A stretch of DNA of 64,000 nucleotides from the NCBI GenBank assembly GCA_964571965.1, contig CAZNFQ010000002.1, positions 4,772 through 68,771 on the forward strand. The letters are read 5' to 3'. The DNA is from Sabulitectum sp964571965. GTDB taxonomy: Bacteria > Fermentibacterota > Fermentibacteria > Fermentibacterales > JCC-6. The translations under genes were made by a program, and so were the position numbers. This document shows positions 60,740 to 64,000 of this stretch, piece after piece. Below the pieces are notes generated by a model. It made no database searches and had not been told where the DNA came from. It was given only the letters and a program-made list of their open reading frames with translations. Position 1 is the first letter of the stretch. Each line of letters opens with the position of its first letter.

Positions 60740-61973
60740 ATAACGGGAGAGAGAGTTCCGCGAGAGCGCCTGAGGCGGTGTTTTTCAAAACCACCTCTCC
60801 GCCGTGCCGTTCTGCTATTCGCTGAACGATTGAAAGACCAAGACCTGTTCCTCCGCTGTCTGAGCCTTTTACAAAGGGGTTTAGCGCCCTGTCAGAAAAA
60901 CCCTTGGGAAAACCCTTGCCATCGTCTGCAACTGAGATAACAGCGCGGTTTCCCGACTGGCTGATAGAAATGGTAACAGAAGAAGAGGCATACCGTACGG
61001 CATTGCGTACAAGATTGGACACCGCTCTAAGGATAAGGCGATAGTCTCCTGTTACATGGGTATTCCCGGCGGAGCAGTTCAAAGATATATCAACGGCAGG
61101 GTTGTGGACTCGTTCCGCATCTGCTGCTTCACTGCACACATCGGAGAGAGAAACCCTGTCCATCTCCGGTTCGGTGTTCCTTATACGATTGAATTCAAGC
61201 AATTCAGAAACAAGGGTATCAAGCTCAAAGAGATCTTTTTCCATCAGATCCAGTTTTTCTCTCACCGTATCGGGGTTGTCTCTTGCAAGCTCCAGGGCGA
61301 AGCTCAGCCTTGCCATAGGGGTGCGTAGCTCGTGGGCCACAGAGTTCAAGAGTTCATTATGTGAGTCCAGCAGGGTGATTATTCTCTCTGCCATGAGGTT
61401 GAAGGATCTTCCCAGTTCGTCTATTTCATCGCGGCTGCCCTGATCCGGGTAACGGGCGGTCAATTTCCCTTTGCCGAAGCTGCCCGTGGCCGTTGTAAGC
61501 AGTGCCGTACGTCTGAAAACCGATTTCAGGCCGAAGCCCAGGGCAATGGCCTGGGAGATGAAGAGAACAAGGGCGAACAGAACAAGAAGTGCGAATCTCG
61601 GGGCCTGGGTTCTTGCGGTTGCAAGAAGTGAAGACTGACTTTCTGGAATGCTTATTATTCTGAAACTGCCCCATTCTCTTCCCTCCGGGAAGGGCTGACC
61701 GGGACCGGGAGGCAGCTGGCCCTGCGGGGGACGCATCTGCTGATCGTCCCGTACCAGCCGCAGAACTATGTTCATGGAATCTGCCAGGGACGTCACTTCT
61801 TCCATGGTGGTTATAGAACCTGAAAGTATTTTCTCCTCGAACCGGTCCAGGGTTTCGTTTCTCTGCCTTTCCATGAATGCAGGCAGAACGGAAAATGAAA
61901 CCCACGTAGTGAGAACCAGGGTAAGAAAAGTGGTGACGGAAAGAAACAGGTAGATTTTCCAGTAGAGTTTCAT
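60738..61973 (-). CDS. Sensor histidine kinase (HAMP, HisKA, HATPase)
   Basis: 411 residues. Membrane helices at ~8-30 and ~130-155 flank a ~100-residue periplasmic sensor with a Pro/Gly/Gln-rich segment. HAMP follows, then the H-box SVAHELRTPMARLSFAL, N-box LVRNAVRYASS and G-boxes (DDGKGFP, GGTGLGLSIV). Overlaps the response-regulator stop by four bases (ATGA). Similar in layout to CpxA/RstB-type envelope sensors; signal unknown. Confidence 0.92.
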   Translation of the reverse strand: MKLYWKIYLFLSVTTFLTLVLTTWVSFSVLPAFMERQRNETLDRFEEKILSGSITTMEEVTSLADSMNIVLRLVRDDQQMRPPQGQLPPGPGQPFPEGREWGSFRIISIPESQSSLLATARTQAPRFALLVLFALVLFISQAIALGFGLKSVFRRTALLTTATGSFGKGKLTARYPDQGSRDEIDELGRSFNLMAERIITLLDSHNELLNSVAHELRTPMARLSFALELARDNPDTVREKLDLMEKDLFELDTLVSELLEFNRIRNTEPEMDRVSLSDVCSEAADAERVHNPAVDISLNCSAGNTHVTGDYRLILRAVSNLVRNAVRYASSSVTISISQSGNRAVISVADDGKGFPKGFSDRALNPFVKGSDSGGTGLGLSIVQRIAERHGGEVVLKNTASGALAELSLPL

Positions 61974-62650
61974 TCTCCCGCCTCTGGAGAGAAGAGGTAG
62001 CCCAGACCCCTGACGGTCTTTATCATTGCTCCCTTTTCCCCAAGTTTTCTCCTCAGTCGGGAAACCAGCACATCCACCGATCTGTCGAATGAGTCAAAGC
62101 CAATTCCACGGAGATCTTCCACGAGAACGTCACGCTTCTGAACCCTTCCGGCTCTGCGGGCAAGAAGCACAAGGAGATCGAACTCGGTGGTGGTCAGATC
62201 CAGAGCTTTACCGCTGAGAAGAGCTTCCCTGGATGGAACATTTATGGAAAGGGGTCCTGCTTCGATCATGTCAGCACTGAGGTCGGAGCTGCTTCTGCGA
62301 AGGAGAGCCCTTATTCTTGCGAGAAGAACTCTCGGGGCAACGGGCTTGCCCAGATAGTCATCGGCTCCCAGTTCCAGACCGGTAACCACATCGACATCGT
62401 CCTTCATGGCAGTTAGCATGAGTATGGGGCCGCGCCAGCCTTCTCTCAGAGACCGGCAAACATCCAGACCGCTTACATCCGGAAGCATCAGGTCAAGAAT
62501 CACAATATCCGGGCGGCCGCCGATCACCCGTTTTTTTACTTCTGCGCCTCTGTGGAGCACCTCAACTGTATAACCCTGTCCCGTGAGATATTCGGATAGA
62601 AGCGAAGCCAGTGGAACATCATCTTCCACCAGGAGTATCTTTTCCTGCAT
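61970..62650 (-). CDS. OmpR-family response regulator
   Basis: 226 residues from the ATG at 62648-62650 with AGGAGGT upstream; longer in-frame starts lie within the promoter. Receiver domain: LLVEDD, the phosphorylation Asp in VILDLMLPDVSG, LTAMKDD and the switch Lys in LGKPVAP. Winged-helix output domain: LDLTTTEFDLLVLLARRAG and VRGLGYLF. Paired with the downstream kinase. Confidence 0.94.
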   Translation of the reverse strand: MQEKILLVEDDVPLASLLSEYLTGQGYTVEVLHRGAEVKKRVIGGRPDIVILDLMLPDVSGLDVCRSLREGWRGPILMLTAMKDDVDVVTGLELGADDYLGKPVAPRVLLARIRALLRRSSSDLSADMIEAGPLSINVPSREALLSGKALDLTTTEFDLLVLLARRAGRVQKRDVLVEDLRGIGFDSFDRSVDVLVSRLRRKLGEKGAMIKTVRGLGYLFSPEAGE

Positions 62651-62661
62651 GTTACCTCCTG

Positions 62662-62713
62662 TTGACATTCGATCGATTGGTTCTATTCTATAGACCTTTA
62701 GCGAACAACGCAA
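62662..62713. promoter_or_regulatory. Overlapping divergent promoters
   Basis: Plus strand: TTGACA (62662-62667), spacer 16-17, TATTCT/ATTCTA (from 62684). Minus strand: TTGCGT (62713-62708), spacer 17, TAGAAT (62690-62685). The two -10 boxes occupy the same bases, so the regulator operon and the secreted-protein gene compete for polymerase. Confidence 0.55.
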
Positions 62714-62732
62714 TTCTCACGGAAGGGGTAAA

Positions 62733-63263
62733 ATGGTTTTTCTAACAGCTGCTCTCATAATGATACCGGCGGACGCAACACCGATCTACACACTGGAACC
62801 TGCAGGTATTGATTTCTATTTTCTGCCTGAGTTTCTTTCTCCCCTTGAGGAGGGAGTTCTTTCAGATGAAACAGGAGCCCTGGCGGGACAGCCTAATTCA
62901 TACGGCATTACTTTTGGATGTCACTACTGGAAAATGGAAACTCCGGTGACGGACAAGAACTTCTGGATAGAAGAGAAGCTTTCAAGCGTTATCCCTCCCG
63001 ATCTCATGGAAAACATCTATGCCGGTGAGCCCACATGGGCTGAAGGAAGCATGGCGGCAGAAATTCCCTCAGCAAGGTCGCTGGGGCTGATGTCTGAAAT
63101 CAACTTTACCTTCACGTCTCAGAATGATGTTATGGGCAGGGGCAGAGCCTACGGGATTTTCAGGAACGACTATGCGGTCCTGCTGGTAATTTACGGCCCT
63201 TCAGAGCTCAACCCCCAGAACCTTCTGGAACAGATAGTTGGAATGGCGGTTCTCAGCGATTAG
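62733..63263 (+). CDS. Secreted protein of unknown function
   Basis: 176 residues from the ATG at 62733 with AAGGGG upstream. A short signal peptide (residues 1-16) ends at ADA. The mature part is a mixed alpha/beta domain (YGITFGCHYWKMETPVTD, GLMSEINFTFTSQNDV, YAVLLVIYGPSEL) with no recognised family. It is transcribed divergently from the two-component system and may be one of its targets. Its end overlaps the convergent permease gene by 11 bases. Confidence 0.75.
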   Translation: MVFLTAALIMIPADATPIYTLEPAGIDFYFLPEFLSPLEEGVLSDETGALAGQPNSYGITFGCHYWKMETPVTDKNFWIEEKLSSVIPPDLMENIYAGEPTWAEGSMAAEIPSARSLGLMSEINFTFTSQNDVMGRGRAYGIFRNDYAVLLVIYGPSELNPQNLLEQIVGMAVLSD

Positions 63264-63924
63264 TCTTCCTGAGGATCAGCAGGCTGAAAAGAAGATAGAC
63301 AAGCGCATGGCCCAGAACAGCCAGTTCTGCTCCACGGGATCCTTTCACCATTTCTCCAAGGGGAGCTGCGAACCACCACCCCATGGATGTGCCACCCAGC
63401 CCCGGAAACAGCCCAAGGCTGAAAAGCCCAACGGAAAAGACCGCAGCACCGGGACCGGAGGTAATGGAAGAGCATAGAAATGCAGTTGAAACAACCCAGA
63501 ACGAAGCAACTGCCGCAAGGGGAAAAACCCGGGAGGCAATGTATCCCGCGGGAACCGCTAAAGGAACAAGTAGAACGAATGACAAGGCTGTCATAACAAA
63601 GAAAGAGTTCAGGAAGCAGGAGGCAAAAGAACCGAAAAACTTGCTATAGAAAGAATTGACAAGCTCGCCGCTCTTCCGGCTGTCCGCTATGAATAGAGAT
63701 GTAAGGGGAGTACCCACCAGAGCGGAAAGCATAATGACTCTCCAGATGGAATAGCTGGATCGCATGCCGACAGGTATGTACGCGATAAGGCCGGACTCCT
63801 GCATTCTGGACTCTACTACAAGGGAAGCAATGAGCAGAATAGGCACAAGCAGGTAAGGACCTGCCCACTTCATTGCCAGAGATCTTCTTCTTTCCGATTT
63901 GAGACTGGCGTAGAACTGTGACAA
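63253..63924 (-). CDS. Multi-pass membrane protein, ABC-2 permease-like
   Basis: 223 residues from a TTG (63924) with AAAGGG five bases upstream. The frame stays open to the right edge of the window, so a start beyond it cannot be excluded. Six hydrophobic segments (~20-38, ~60-78, ~100-122, ~128-150, ~155-180, ~200-218) and a polar RKSGELVNSFYSK loop after the second recall the ABC-2 permease layout with its coupling helix. The ATPase partner would lie outside the window. Confidence 0.68.
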   Translation of the reverse strand: MSQFYASLKSERRRSLAMKWAGPYLLVPILLIASLVVESRMQESGLIAYIPVGMRSSYSIWRVIMLSALVGTPLTSLFIADSRKSGELVNSFYSKFFGSFASCFLNSFFVMTALSFVLLVPLAVPAGYIASRVFPLAAVASFWVVSTAFLCSSITSGPGAAVFSVGLFSLGLFPGLGGTSMGWWFAAPLGEMVKGSRGAELAVLGHALVYLLFSLLILRKTNR

Positions 63925-64000
63925 AACAACCCTTTCCTTTGAGGACCTCTCCGGGAATATTACCGAAAATAAAACGGAACGGACAGAATGAACAGAATCA

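Noticed and set aside
1..64000. CRISPR arrays, insertion sequences, prophage, tRNA or rRNA genes
   Set aside because: No regularly spaced direct repeats, transposase or integrase frames, phage genes or cloverleaf sequences were seen on reading both strands. A tRNAscan/Infernal run would be the decisive test.

Overview
This window is chromosomal DNA around a bacterial replication origin. The organism is a Gram-negative-type anaerobic fermenter: it has outer-membrane beta-barrels, a long YidC, a SecDF fusion, signal-peptide proteases carrying a type-IX-like C-terminal sorting domain, a V-type ATPase, ferredoxin-linked keto-acid oxidation, and phosphotransbutyrylase plus butyrate kinase. Together with bactofilin, C25 (gingipain-like) peptidase and lamin-tail proteins this suggests an uncultured phylum near the FCB group, Fermentibacterota-like. 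That placement is inference from gene content and no marker-gene phylogeny was run.

Layout. From 1 to about 15.6 kb every gene is on the minus strand: V-ATPase subunits K (partial), I and G/H, bactofilin with a small membrane partner, asparaginase, a 1189-residue unknown protein, gyrA, gyrB, dciA, dnaN and dnaA. DnaA-box-like sequences lie between dnaA and dnaN. From 15.78 kb the genes flip to the plus strand: rpmH, rnpA, yidD, yidC, mnmE, mnmG, rsmG, parA, parB and a ferredoxin. Two parS-like sites lie inside coding sequence (mnmG and the rsmG start). The coding switch at 15.6-15.8 kb, the DnaA boxes and the parS sites mark the origin.

23.5-26.4 kb (minus) holds a glycosyltransferase, two membrane proteins and a HAD phosphatase. 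26.5-31.5 kb (plus) is a fermentation operon (ptb, buk, iorA, iorB, DUF4126) that would oxidise 2-keto acids from amino acids to acyl-CoA and recover ATP. 31.5-39.5 kb is the most distinctive accessory region: a VTC-type polyphosphate polymerase, its DUF4956 membrane partner, a porin-like barrel and two tandem secreted CotH-kinase/lamin-tail/sorting-domain proteins, with a small lamin-tail protein facing them.

40.0-46.9 kb (minus) is a ribosomal operon: rpsF, ssb, a second OB-fold protein, rpsR, DUF2232, rplI, tsaD, acpS, nnr, and a rhamnose-isomerase-fold protein that has lost its catalytic residues. It is preceded by a strong promoter and a highly structured leader RNA. 47.2-57.7 kb holds a C25 peptidase, small beta-barrel proteins, an inositol-phosphatase-family enzyme, a CASTOR/POLLUX-like RCK channel operon, and an Rrf2-iscU-nifS iron-sulfur operon. 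57.9-64 kb holds SecDF, a two-component system, an unknown secreted protein and an ABC-2-like membrane protein. No tRNA, rRNA, CRISPR array, insertion sequence or phage gene was seen.
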